Shown: positions 22,534-36,000 of the stretch, one piece after another
How positions within the stretch are numbered: position 1 is the first letter of the stretch
How the letters are laid out: each line of letters opens with the position of its first letter
From: Solea solea
Taxonomy: Eukaryota; Chordata; Actinopteri; Pleuronectiformes; Soleidae
Reading direction: 5' to 3'
NCBI RefSeq assembly: GCF_958295425.1
Contig: NC_081145.1
Coordinates: forward strand, 25,786,389-25,850,388
Length of the DNA: 64,000 bases
Notes under the pieces: model-generated
What the model saw: the letters and a program-made list of their open reading frames with translations, nothing else
Databases searched by the model: none
Told to the model about the DNA's origin: nothing
Translations under genes and position numbers: made by a program

Positions 22534-24096
22534 CAGGGGCGTCACTAGGTTTTAAGGACAGGGGGGGCTTAGCCCCCAGGAGATGCACAGAATGTGAGCG
22601 AACGTTTAATTTCACAAACAGCTAACAAAAACTGAGAAATGGCACGTTTTGGACAGATTTAACAGAGATACTTTACTGTGCAAATGTTTTAGGCCACCAT
22701 TACATTTTTAACACAGTACAACAAAAAACACAGGAAGTACTGTATGTTTACACAATGATTTGAATTAATAACTGATCAACAAAGAGGGTAATGCCATGAC
22801 TTTCACTCACAACACAATAATTGTTTGCTCCCAAATATTTTGAAGTCACACAGAATATATTTTGGGCACATATGCGACTAAAATGGTTGTAATTTTAAGC
22901 CCTGAAAAAATATAACTTAATTACATAAATTACAGTTATATTAAGGTACTCTTGAAAATATTTGGGCCAGGCTAATTTGGCTTATACATCACTCTCTTGG
23001 CTATCTCCACTTTCCAATCATTACTCTCCTAAATAAAAGCTCAAGTTAATTAAGTCTTGTATGGTGCACTTGGACTGAAATGTTTCATATTTCATATTCA
23101 TATTGAGTTCCATAAAATTCCAGGACTGTCTGCATCACAAATGACTCTATCCTGTGAAATCCTTTAGACTCACCTTTCCAGTAGAGGTTTCTCCCCTCTC
23201 ACTCTCTCTGCTCCTCTGCCCTGACTCCTACAGGTCAATAGGGGTGGTGGAGTGATTATTATTATTACTACCGTATTATCATTATTATTATTATTATTAT
23301 CCACATAATCATACGTGAATGAGCTGTTTCACGGTGTGCATCTGATGCTGGAGCTGATGCTCCAGAAGGAAGTCACCCCAAAGATAATATGAAGAGTGCA
23401 CACCTAACTCTATAAACAACCAGGACCTTCACATTGCATTTCGGACTAACTAGCTAGCTACTGTAAGTAGCAGAGTTCTTTTGGAGCTGAAATGTAACTT
23501 TTGACCGCAAACAATAAAGGTAAGACGTGCACAGAGATATACAGCACGCATCTCATGCTGCCTCCTGTACAGGGGGCTCTCGGCTACAGAGTGTGTAAGC
23601 CAGGTTTTTATTTGTCAAACAGGGAGCATTTGGCAATTACGTGGGACTTTCTGCTGTTAGCTGGGGGGCTGCAGCTAACTTATTGTTACTATCAGCAGTG
23701 ATACTTACTCTCTTGAAAAAATGTCGTATATCCATTCTTGTTCACGTTCTTCTCCTAATGCTGCTCTAGTCGGTTCTGTGTGCTCCGCTCCCGGTACACA
23801 CACTGCAGGTACCCAGGTACCGAGTGCAAGCTAGGTTGCAGGGAAAACGTGGACTGGATTTCAGTGATTTGGGCGTGCTCTATATGAACAAGTGGAATGG
23901 ACTCGATAACGACGCACTGACTCTGACTCTCTACCGCTTCCATAAGGGAAACTAAGATTTATGATCACATTTAAGTTAATAATAACTGGTTATATGATTA
24001 TTTATCTAAACTCAAATTCTCGCCACATTATATTGAATTTGTCAGCACTTTTTTGTAAAAAAAAGCCCCCCTAAAATAGGCCTAATGACGCCACTG
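22534..24096. mobile_element. hAT-type non-autonomous element, 1,563 bp, unit B only
   Basis: Ends CAGGGGCGTCACTAGG and, on the other strand, CAGTGGCGTCATTAGG. Flanked by the 8-bp duplication GTTGGCAT. Unit A has the intact empty site (ATATTGTTGGCATTATTTT near 7,975-7,995). The interior shows no convincing transposase frame. Confidence 0.9.
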
Positions 24097-24553
24097 GTTG
24101 GCATTATTTTATTATATATAATCTTAAATACAAAAAGGTAACAACAGAGAAAGAACAAAATAAATAAATGAAATACAGTATATAAACACCGAAGTAAATT
24201 GCACAAATCCTTCATCACAGGATCTAATAATCATGCTTCAAAATTCCCTGAAGAAAGCTAAAAAAAAAAAATAACCGGTTTTCTGGTAACATACTTTTAC
24301 TTTAACACACTAAATCATCATATATAATCGTATATTACCGTTATAATCACGTCAGTACTCACCGTTCTGTCTTTGTGCTGCGCAGTTAAAACGGCGACTG
24401 AACCAAAGTCGGCGACTGAACCAAGGTCAGCGACTGAAACAAAGTCACAGAGTAGTTTTTTTACTTTCACTTTCTTTGTGAATAAAGGAACAACTGAACA
24501 ACTGACGTCACACTCAACAGACAACACATACTTCATCTACAGTCTGTGTAAAC

Positions 24554-25507
24554 CAGTCATGTCAAAGTCAAATACACGGGGGGCCAAAATAAAAAAAAAT
24601 GGTACAAGTGGAGGGCCGGGCTGGTTCAATGTTTATTAAAACTCGCAATTATTGCACATATTGAACCAATACCAATAACACAGCCTATATTGCACTTAAC
24701 ATTAATCATTAAATTAAATTAAATTAAATTAAATTAAATTAAATTAAATTAAATTAAGCAAAACATAAATAAAATCAGTTGCAATATTTTCTCAAGGCTC
24801 TTTCAGTAACAAATTGAAAACGTTTTTTCTTCTTCTTCTTTTTAACAGGTAAACAGCAAAATGTAATTGTCCTTCAAAGCTCAATGGCGAGATAAATGCA
24901 AAAATGAAACAGCATGCATTAAAAACAAATCAGTGTGCTGCTCTGATCCTCACCAATGACTGTCTTTTATAATAAAATTAGAAAAGTTAGTGCAAACTTG
25001 GAAAAAGTGCAAAACAGTTGCATTCATTTCTTAGGCAAGATTTGTCTTTCTGTGCGTCTGTGTGTTTCGTTGTTTCATAGTGCCTTCTTAAGTTATATTC
25101 TTTCATAACAGACACGCTGTCTCCACACACAAGACACACAGGCTTTCCTTTTACTTCGGTGAACATGTATTCTGTCTCCCACCTGTCTTGAAACCCCCTG
25201 TGTTCAGCGTCTACCTTCTACCTTGCCATTTTGGGGGAGAGGGAGATGAAAATTGACGGCGATGTTTAGTCCTCCACTGTGACTGTGCTGCTGCTCATGA
25301 AGAGAAGACGCGTGATCGCGCTCGCTTGCGGGCACTCGGTACTCGCCAATGCACTCGCAATGCATCTTGGGATTTGTAGTATTATGGTGCTGCGGGCACA
25401 TAATACTGCGGGCCAGTTTAAATAGTAATTAAATATCATCCCGCGGGCCAGAGACAACTCATTCACGGGCCGGATCCGGCCCGCGGGCCTTGACTCTGAC
25501 ATATGTG
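24554..25507. mobile_element. hAT-type element, 954 bp, same family, different site (unit B)
   Basis: Same inverted repeats and interior as the element in unit A, but flanked by GTGTAAAC on both sides and inserted a few hundred bases away in homologous coordinates. It keeps about 90 bp near 25,225-25,320 that the unit A copy lacks. It carries the same transposase zinc-finger remnant on the minus strand, with a stop near the start, so it is non-autonomous. Confidence 0.87.
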
Positions 25508-26259
25508 GTGTAAACGGTTAAAAAATGACCAGTATTACGTCAGTTTGATATTCAAAATAAAAAACTATTATGCACTTAAACCACTTCATTGAATTATGTC
25601 AAACCAACTGTGCAACACAGGCTTGTTTTTTCGGGCCGTTTATTTTTTGACTACTTATTTTGCCATTTTTTCCTTCTGAGGAACGAAGTGAAGGACAGGA
25701 AGTCAGGTGACCCAAAAGGAAAAGCGTCAATTCAAAATAAAAGCCGAGAGGATAGTAGAGAAACAAATAATTATTGAGACTTCCATTCAACTTCCATTGT
25801 TTTCCTAGTAAATACAGTACAAGTATGCTGCTGCAATCTTGAACACAACACATCAAAAGTAAACAAAAATAAATGAGAGGTGGAAAGAAAAAAAGTGCGA
25901 GAGTATGGCAGTCAGTTTACTTTACAAGTTACAGCATACATTAAGAGTTATGATAGTTTTTTGTTCTGTGAGGGGGAGATCGTTGATATATATATATATA
26001 CACTGTTCTTTTGTACTTTCTTTTATAAACACAGAGACATTTGTTTTTGTTTGTGAATTTCCAATTGTGAATGTGAAACTAAGATAACAGAAGAATTAGA
26101 TCTACTTGCTCAGCGCGTTCGTGAACAACAGCCAAAAAGGCATGATGGGAGTAACACGGTCGTGAACGGAAAACGTCTCGTAAAGAATGAAGTTGTGAAT
26201 ATGTGAAATGTTCACATGTCACAATGTCACAGGTTCGGGACGACTGGACCGAGCTGACG

Positions 26260-26475
26260 AGGTAGTAGCTGCTTTCACAGAATAAATGTCTTGAGGGTAG
26301 GACGGGATGTACAACGCCCGTCTCAGAATTGTCTTTAGGAGGGAGACTCCCGTCATGGGCTGCCTCTGGCGTCACCAGCGACAAACTCTTATCATCCATG
26401 AAGTGGATCAGCTCCGCATAAGACTCAGCGTCCTTTTCCTCATCTGCCAGCAGCTGATCTGCGTGTTCAGTGGTG
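26260..26475 (-). mobile_element. Copia-like retrotransposon fragment (unit B)
   Basis: Same fragment as in unit A, essentially unchanged. In unit A, about 330 bp follow it (10,715-11,045) that are missing here. Confidence 0.5.
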
Positions 26476-26742
26476 GGTCTCTGTTAGAATCGTGTCCTTT
26501 AACCCTTCCAAACGAAGGTGGCCCAAGAATTTCGTCTCCCATAGTTCGTAGTTCTTTTATTGGACAGGCTCAGTACCACAGGTGGCTTGTGAAGTTTGCC
26601 CAACATCAATAAATAATGAATACAAATCAACAAATAATAATTGAGGGCACAGTTCAACAGAAAGTCCGATTTTTAGAGAGATCTTTACAAGAGAACGGCC
26701 TCAATTTCTTTTTTTCCCCACATGGAAAAAAAAAACCTCTAT

Positions 26743-26810
26743 CTCCCCGTCGGGGAATTGAACCCCGGTCTCCCGCGTGACAGGCGGGGATACTCACCAC
26801 TATACTAACG
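26743..26810 (-). pseudogene. tRNA-Asp (GTC) pseudogene, unit B, 5' acceptor strand lost
   Basis: Body matches tRNA-Asp from position 6 onward, with the normal G10 and an intact anticodon arm and T arm. The first bases (TCCTC) are replaced by unrelated sequence, so the acceptor stem cannot form. Unit A carries the missing bases, so this copy arose by a small deletion. Confidence 0.8.
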
Positions 26811-28521
26811 TCTGTCAACGCTGCTGATCGTTGACCTCTTTATTCCTTGTATAGCTAAGTTTCACTTCACTTTTTCTATTAATTCTTTATTGTAGTTTCC
26901 TATCAATGCGGATATAATATATTTGTGGCCAATAACGGGATGTTTACCCGTTTTGATAGTTAGAGTCAAGACGCCTGCACGTTCCAGTGAGTGAGACATC
27001 GACGCCAGAGGACAATCTTTCAGTTACTTCTACGGCGTTTTATAACGTTTGTCAAACTTTTCGAACTTGTGTTATTTATGTTATGTTATTACATCCCACA
27101 ATGATGAGATGATACGTAATACTAATTAGATATCATTTCAGATATACGACGTATAACGATCAGATTGTGATTAGACTGTGATATGTAGTCTCGAACATTA
27201 TGACCTTCTTTTCCTATTGAGATAGTTCTGTTGTAAAAGTTAAAAAAATGGTTAATTGCCTTCTTGTGTGTCATCTTATTTATTACCTCGGGTATTCCGA
27301 TTAACACATGATGACACAACATGGACGGCAGCTCGGCAAAATACCGTAGTCCTGCAGCGTCCTCTAGTGTATTGCAAAATACCGAAATATTTATTTTTCT
27401 GTAATTATCCCTTAATTATTATAATTATTTTACTTCTGAAAGTGTAAAGTTACAAACACATAATGGATTATTTAATTGAAGGTGTTGTTTTTATTTGTTT
27501 TTAATCAGGATCATGCACTGACCTCAAATGATGATTATGTGATAAAGGCAGATGTTTAGTGTTGCAGGTTATACTTTAACACGTAAACTTACATGTAAAT
27601 ATGATCATATAAACTCAAAAGGGTCTGGGATCACCACTTTAAATAAAATAAAAATATGCAGTGTCCTGGTTCGAGACCTTCTTAAAGAGGACACAGTTAT
27701 GAATTGAGTGAACTACATAACTGATATCTCTTTAGCTATGGAAAACGATTGATTTCACACACAGAAACTCACACAGTTGTATTGTCTTTCGATATCAAAT
27801 TGTTTTTTGACATATATATATATATATAAAACAAACAGTTGACAAATTGTATAAAAATTTCCCCAACCAAAATAATAATAAAAGAAATATTCTGTCCAGA
27901 AATTTAATTTCTAATTTTCTGCAGCTGTGGGCCCACTTATTTATTTGTGCACAGTTAGAGTTGGGCTCAAAATATATAAGTTGGACTCCGAAATACTTAG
28001 TGTAGGAATCTTACTGGCTTCATCCACAACCAGACCTGAAGTCTCTCTCTCTCTCACTCTCACTCACTCAATCTCTCTCTCATTCTCACTCACTCTCTCC
28101 CCGCCAAACGCACTAATGTGAAAACTTAACACGTGTAAAAAACATTAGGAAACAGTGCATAAGTGACATTCAACACTTCACAGAAATTATTTTAACACTC
28201 ATTATTACATTTGAAAAATAGAACGGTGGTATATTTGTTTTAAGACACCCACACTTCTCCGTGACAAGCTAACTAGCTGCTAACTAGCTACTGACGAGCA
28301 GCACAAACACATCACAAAGTGCTTAAAAAAAAAACATGGATTAAAAGGTTTACAGGCTTACCTAATGTGAAATAAAATGACTGCCAGTCACCACCATGGA
28401 AAGTCCACTGATAATATTTCCACTCTCATATGCGGAGCTAACGTACACGAAGTGCTTCTCCTTCAGCAGTCAAATCGTAGTGTATCCCAGAAGCCACCCA
28501 GTGGACTTGACTTGACTAGTC

Positions 28522-28559
<38 letters not shown>

Positions 28560-29689
28560 ATATGTATATGTATATCTATCTACATATATATATATGTATA
28601 TATTGTTTTTATTTTTTTCCTTTCATTTTTCGTTTCACATGGATCGAAGACATCGGACGTTTCAGAAAGAATGTTATGAATATGTGAAATGTTCACGGGA
28701 CAATGTCACAGGTTCAGGACGACAGGACCGAGCTGATGATGTTAAAAGTGATGTCACAGCGTCATGGCCACAGAAAAACGACACCATCAGCGTTTGTGTT
28801 TGGGTTGGTTTGTTTTTCAGATGATGTTTGTCCCAGATCTGCTGAAGCTGCGTCACAGAGCAGGACTCAGGATGAAGATCATCATCACTCCCGCCTGTTG
28901 AGAGAAGAGTCAGAGTCACAGCAGTGATTCAGTGAAGCAGCAGATAATTCAGTTAAGTTCAGAGCTGCTTCATGTTCACGTGTTACATTTATCACTTTAC
29001 TTTACATTCACTCATTTACCAAACACTCATGATGGCATCATAAAGTAACTGTGATTTTTGAATGTATACAACAGTTGGTGTGAGCGCCCTCTGCCTTCAG
29101 ACCAGCATCAGTTCTTCTGTAGGATTATAGTCAGGTGTTTGATTCACCAATAAGACTCAACAGGTAGAAACGGCTTGAAAGTGGATGAGCAACAGCCAGA
29201 CTCTGCTACCAAGGTGAGGTTGTGGAAGACGTTTTCATGTCACAGGTCAAACACTGTGGCGAGACTCAGTTCAGTGACATCAGCAAAGAGCAGAACCCGA
29301 ACCCTAACCTCACTAACACTCACAACAAATACCAGTGTCATATCTTTCCAACCCTGGGGGCGGGACATTAGAAAACACATCTGTGGGTTGGATTTGAGGA
29401 TTCAGGTATGTGTGTGTTCTTGTATTTGTTGCTTTGTGAGGACCAAAGGTCATTTAAACCAAAAGGTACTTTTCCACAACACTCGACACGTTTATTTCTC
29501 TATTCCATCAGTGATAGTACCTGGTACTTGGTGTGTTTTTTTAGTACCTGCTCTGACAAAGTTCCAAAGGTGTAGTGGAAAAGCACCAATAGATAGTGTG
29601 TGTGTGTGTGTGTGTGTCACTATTCTCACAGCTTCACTAAGGAAACAGACTGTGAATAGTATAGCAATGATCAATGTGGACACTGACTC

Positions 29690-29933
29690 TTAACACTCTA
29701 CTGACCCCAGAGTGTCGTCTGGAATCTGTGTCTCCAGAGTGTCGTCTGGACTCTGTGTCTTCAGAGTGTCCAGTCTGTAGTCTGGACTCTTCACAAGATC
29801 AGACAGAAGCTTCACTCCTGAATCCTGCAGATAGTTCCCACTCAGGTCCAGTTCTTTCAGGTGGGAGGGGTTGGACTTAAGAGATGAGACCAGAGAAGAA
29901 CAGCTGATCTCTGACAAACTGCAGCCCCTCAAC
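29690..29933 (-). CDS. NLR gene 3 last LRR exon D with repeat-derived tail
   Basis: Encodes [19 protein letters not shown], then a tail built from imperfect repeats ([20 protein letters not shown]) ending GSVEC and TAA. The tail is longer than in gene 2 and read in a different frame at its end. The usual LRR donor is absent. Confidence 0.65.
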
Positions 29934-32900
29934 CTGAATAAAGAATAAAACATGAGACTTTAGACAACGACTATGTGTGTGTGTGAGATTTTAGAAAAAG
30001 TGTTTTACCAGTTTAACCAGTTGCAATCTTTTCTTACCAGAAATGAGATTTATGAAAAGTCAAACCACGCCACAGCACGGAAACAGTTCTCTTGAGAGTT
30101 ACCAGCGATCTCTTGCTTACCGTTGACTCGAGTAGCTATGCTGTTTTGGTGCTCCTGGACCTAACTGTAGCTTTTGATGTTGATAACAGAATTCTCTTAT
30201 CGCGCCTAAACAATGTGTAGTCATCACAGACTCGGCCCTCCCATGGTCCCAGTCCTACCTAACTGATCGTAGATTCTCAGTTGTTTTAGGTGATTTCTCC
30301 TCACCCACAGCCCCTCTCACTTCTGGAGTCCCCCAAGGTTCCATCTTGGGCCCTATATTCTTTTTATTATATATATATACTGCCACTGGGGTCCATTTTT
30401 AATAAACATAAAATGGCCTTTCACTGCTTTGCAGATGATGTTCAGATCTACCTGCCTTTTAAATCATATTGTCATGCCTCTGTTCAGGCTCTGCTTGACT
30501 GTTTAAAAGATGTCAAATCCTGAATGAACAGTAACTTTCTAAATCTAAATGATGACAAAACTGAAATCATTATTTTTGGACACAATGTCCCTGACTGTCT
30601 CTCTGGTCTGTTAGGCTCCTCTTTTGCTAACATCCAGTCATCTGTAAAAACCTTGGTGTGACCTTTGACAATGCTTTTCAATTTGACAAACAAGTGAAAT
30701 CTGTAATCAGGAATAGTTTTTACAAACTCAGAATTTTAGCAAAGGTCAAAGGCTACCTCCCGGCAACTCGTGCAGAACGCTGCAGCACGCCTTCTGACTG
30801 GGAAGTGCAAACGTGAGCACATCACACCGATATTGGCCTCACTCCACTGGCTACCAGTTAGTTTTAGGATTGATTTTAAAATTCTCTTAATTGTTTTTAA
30901 ATTATTAAATGGGCTGGCACCTCAATATCTGGCTAAACTGCTGCACCTACACAGCCCAGTCAGAGCACTTAGGTCGGCTAATCAGCTGCTGTTAGACGTC
31001 CCTAAAACAAAGCTGAAGACTGAATGCTGAACGGAATGCCCTGGCACATTAGAGGCACTGAGACTGTTGAGCATTTTAAATCGTCTTTAAAAACCTACTT
31101 TTACTGCAGCACGTTTAACACAGGCTGAGTTGGACTCCCATTGTTTTCTCTTTGTTTGTTTTTTGCTTCTTATGTGTTTTACTATGCTCTATATGCTTGG
31201 TTGTTTTTAAATAGGCTCTATAAATAAACTTTGAGTTGAGTTGAGAGAGTGTGTGTGTGTGTGTGTGTGTGTGTTTCATTCATTCATCAGTGAATCCATT
31301 GAGTTTAACGTTAATGAAATGAAAGATTTAAACAACAACAGCAGCTTTAGTCAGTGAACTCACTTCAGAGTCTCCAGTCTACAATGTGGACTCTCCAGTC
31401 CAGAACACAGCAGAATCACTCCTGAATCCTGTAGATCCTTGTTGTCACTCAGGTCCAGTTTTTGCAGGTGGGAGGAGTTAGACCTCAGAACTGAGACCAG
31501 AGAAGAACAGCTGATCTTTGACAAACTGCAGCCCCTCAACCTGAATAAAGAATAAAACATGAGACTTTAGACAACGACTGTGTGTGTGTGTGTGTGTGTG
31601 TTTCATTCATTCATCAGTGAATCAAATTAGTTTAACGTTAATGAAATGAAAGTTTAAAAAACAACAGCGGCTTTAGTCAGTGAACTCACCCCAGAGTCTC
31701 CAGTCCACAATGTGGACTCTCCAGTGCAGAACACAGCAGAATCACTCCTGAATCCCTCACATCCTTGTTCTTACTCAGGTCCAGTTCTCTCAGGTGGGAG
31801 GAGTTAGACCTCAGAACTGAGACCAGAGAAGAACAGCTGATCTCTGACAAACTGCAGCCCCTCAACCTGAATAACGAATAAAACATGAGACTTTAGACAC
31901 TGGCCGTTTCTCAATATCCATACTTGTGCGTACTTGAGCGTACTTGCGTACTCCCGTACTTGTGAAAACGTCATCAGCCTCAGTCCAAGTGCTGTTCCAA
32001 TTCTCAAGTAAGCGAACAGCGAGGACGGTTCTCAAACCCGGAAATGTTCTCGCCCCGCCCATTTTTACCAAGTATGCATCGGAGGTGACTTAAGCGTACT
32101 TGCGATGGCCATGTATCCCAGAATACATTTCGGCGGAGCATAGCAGCAGATAATAGAAATATAAATCTGAAATAAATATTTTTCTGTGTCCAGGAACAAA
32201 GTTTTAACATCATTTGAGGCGAGAAATTAGTCATATAGAATTCAAACATGTGGTTTGTGTATGAAGATCTGACGTATTTATAGTTTGGCAGCGACGTTTG
32301 TCGGAGGTGATCAGCTCCGCCTCTGCGGGCGCTCGGCGCTCACTGTGCCCGGCACAGAGCAGCGTTACCTCGGCCTGTCCTGATGAAATGATCCGCTGGC
32401 TCAGACGTCGCTGTCATTAGATGCTCGGTGTGATCCATAGATTTGTTGTGGACGTGTTATTTTGTTTTTAATGGAAACGTTTTGACCTGACAGTTTGAAG
32501 GGTTGTATATTGTTAATGTTTTATTTATTTTAACTTTGAATTTTAGATTTATATTAAAGTCGAGATTTATATTTAAATATAATATGTAAATATTAGATAT
32601 GTATAGTATAGTATGTAGAGTAGTATATATTTGTACACGTACATATATGTCATACATACATATATACATATATACTACTCTACAATGCTGTAATATATCT
32701 ATTTTCCACATTGTATTATTTGTATTGTATATTTTAATAGAAATACATTAATAAATGAAGTTAAATATTTAAAATGTAAAAACATATATATGCATTTATT
32801 AAAAGTATTTCATATGTTCATTTATCAACACTGTAGGTGGCGGTAATGAGGCTGCAGCACTTGGCGCCAGCCACCATTCAAACAGCAGAACAATACATAC

Positions 32901-33050
32901 ATACTTGCATACTTGAGTATTGAGAAACAACCACATACTTGTGTACTCCCGTACTTGGCAAGTATATACTCCCAGCGTACTTCTCAAGTATATACTTCCC
33001 AAGTACGCAAGTACATACTTGCTTACTTGAGTATTGAGAAACGGCCAATG

Positions 33051-33094
<44 letters not shown>

Positions 33095-36000
33095 AAAGTG
33101 TGTGTGTGTTTCATTCATTCATCAGTGAATCAAATGAGTTTAATGTTAATGAAATAAAAGTTTAAAAAAACAACAGCGGCTTTAGTCAGTGAACTCACTT
33201 TAGAGTCTTCAGTCTACAATGTGGACTCTCCAGTCCAGAACACAGCACCTTCACTCCTGAATTCTGCAGATAATAGTTCCAGCTCAGGTCCAGTTCTCTC
33301 AGGTGGGAGGAGTTGGATTTCAGAACTGAGACCAGAGAAGAACAGCTGATCTCTGACAAACTGCAGTCCCTCAACCTGAATAAAGAATAAAACATGAGAG
33401 CTTGCTGCTTGAAACCAGTCAGTTCAAAATTCACAATAATCCAGTCTGTGATTTTAGAAAAATATCAAAGGTGAAAAACACACACATGAGAAGACATATT
33501 GACATTTTCATCAACGTCTTCTCTTGTTGTGTTTGACATGAAACATCTTTCATGTTCTACATGAACATGGAGTCACAGTGAGGTGTCCATCATGTCCACA
33601 GTCTGAGTGTGTGGAGCACACCTGGGACCTGGACTCATGTCAAACTCAGACATGTTGGACACACAGACCCGATCAGCACTGACTTCACAGCTGATGGTTA
33701 TTAACGAGCTAACGTCACTCGATTACTCTGTGCCTTAATGTAACGTCAGCAGACTCTGGATCTGATCAGGTCTTTGGGTTTGCTTTGAACCGTGTGGACG
33801 TCCACAGTGAGGTCTAAAAAGTGTTTTCATTCAGTTCAAAGCAAGAATCGTAACCAGCTGATTAATCTGCACTTTAAACTTTCAAAATTTAAAACATCTG
33901 CAGAAAAACAACACAGCGGACTCACAAAGTGAGAAGAATATTTGATCAATCAAACCATTAATCATCACTGATTGATGATGTTATTGATCATGTCTGAACT
34001 CACCGAGCCTTCCTGCAGTTCCTCACAGCTGGAATCAGTCTGCGTTTTCCCTGGACCGTTGTGTTGTACTTGTTCAGGTCCAACTCATCCAGAACCTCCT
34101 CAGACATCTGCAGCATGTAGGCCAGTGCTGAGCAGTGGATTTCAGAGAGTTCCTGTCCTCTGTCCTTTGACTTCATGAACTCTTGGATCTTCTGATGCAC
34201 TGATTGGTCGTTTATCTCTGTCAGACAGTGGAAGATGTTGATGCTTCTGTCAGGTGAGATGTTGTCTGTGTTCATCTCCTTCAGGTTCTCGATGACTCTC
34301 TGGATGATTTCTGGACTGTTCTGAGTCTGATCCAGCAGATCTCCTAAGAGTCTCTGGTTGGACTCCAGACAGAGTCCATGAAGGAAGCGAACAAACAGGT
34401 CCAGGTGACCATTTTCACTTTGAAGTGATTTCTCCATGGCTCCTTTCAGGAACACATCCAGAGAAGTGTACCCACCACCATCATCATCACCATCTTTTTT
34501 TCTGAAGAAGTCCTGCAGTACCTCTGTCTTCCTGTTGGTGAAACAGTGGAACATGTAGACTGCGGCCAGAAACTCCTGAACGCTCAGATGAACAAAGCAG
34601 TAGACCGTTTTCTGGAAGATCACGCTCTCTCTTCTGAAGATCTCTGTACAAACCCCTGAGTACACCGAGGCCTCTGTCACACTAAGACCACACCGGTCCA
34701 GGTCTTCTTGGTAGAACATGATGTCTCCTTTCTGCAGATGTTCAAAGGCCAGCCTCCCCAGCTTCAGAAGAACGTCCCTGTCGGCCTCCATCAGTTCCTG
34801 TGGACTCGTCTCAGATCCTTTATCGTACTTGTTCTTCTTCCTCTTTGTCTGAACCTGCAGGAAGTGTGAGTACAGGTCTGTCAGGGTCTTGGGCAGCTCT
34901 CCTCTCTGCTCCGTGGTCAACATGTGCTCCAGAACTGTAGCACTGATCCAGCAGAAGACTGGGATTTGACACATGATGTGGAGGCTCCTGGACGTCTTGA
35001 TGTGTGAGATGATTCTGCTGGACAGATCTTCAGTTCTGGATCTCTTCCTGAAGTACTCGTCCTTCTGGTCGTCAGTGAAGCCTCGTACTTCTGTTAACCT
35101 CTCAACACATGTAGGAGGGATCTGATTGGCCGCTGCAGGTCGGGAAGTTATCCAGATGAGAGCCGAGGGAAGCAGATTCCCCTGGATGAGGTTGGTCAGC
35201 AGCACGTTGACTGATGACCTGTGTGTGACATCAGAAACAAGCGTCCTGCTGTTGAAGTCCAGTGAGAGTCTGCTTTCATCCAGGCCGTCAAAGATGAACA
35301 AAGGTTTACACACAGCGAGGTTCTCTGCTCTGACCTTCTGTAATGTTGGATAGAAAACATGGAGCAGTGTGAGAAGACTGTGCTGCTCATCTCTGATCAG
35401 GTTCAGCTCCCTGAACGAAAGCACAATCAGCAGATTCACATCCTGGTTTTCCAAACCCTCGGCCCAGTCCAGAGTGAACTTCTGCACTGAGAAGGTTTTT
35501 CCAACACCAGCGACACCGTTGGACAGGACGACTCTGATGCTCCCCTGCTGGTCAGGTAAGGCTTTAAAGATGTCGCAGTACTTAATGGGAGTGTCCTGGA
35601 CCATCTTCTTCTTGGAGGATGTCTCCAGCTGCATCACCTCATGTTGAGTATTGACCTCTTCACTCTGTCCCTCTGTGATGTAGAGCTCATTGAAGATCCT
35701 GTTCAGGAGGGTTCTACTTCCTCTTCCATCAGTTCCTTCAGTCACATATTCAAATCTCCTCCTCAGACTCATCTTATGTTCATGTAGAACCTCCTGCAGA
35801 CCAACATCTGCTGAAAGACAAGAGACGTCAGAAGTCAGACTGAAGAAAGAATCTGAGCAGCTGATGATTATTTTCATCAGCCACAGAAAAAATGTCATGT
35901 TTTTCTGTGGCCTTGTTGTTTTACATTGTTTGTTGTAAAATGAAAAACTACAGTCATTTTCACTGGAATGACTTGAATAACTTTATTCTGAAAGACTGAA

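Larger units (their letters stand above)
14805..30281. repeat. Segmental duplication unit B (complete)
   Basis: Second tandem copy, about 15.5 kb, closest to unit A. The two share the RING deletion, the LINE deletion and almost every base of the NACHT exon. It has two insertions of its own, at 22,534-24,096 and 24,554-25,507, each flanked by a direct repeat of 8 bp. It lacks one copy of the upstream 180-bp tandem repeat. Confidence 0.95.

Noticed and set aside
29280..29340. CCCTAAC-like text suggesting an internal telomere repeat
   Set aside because: Only two isolated AACCCTAACC-like hits, no tandem array.
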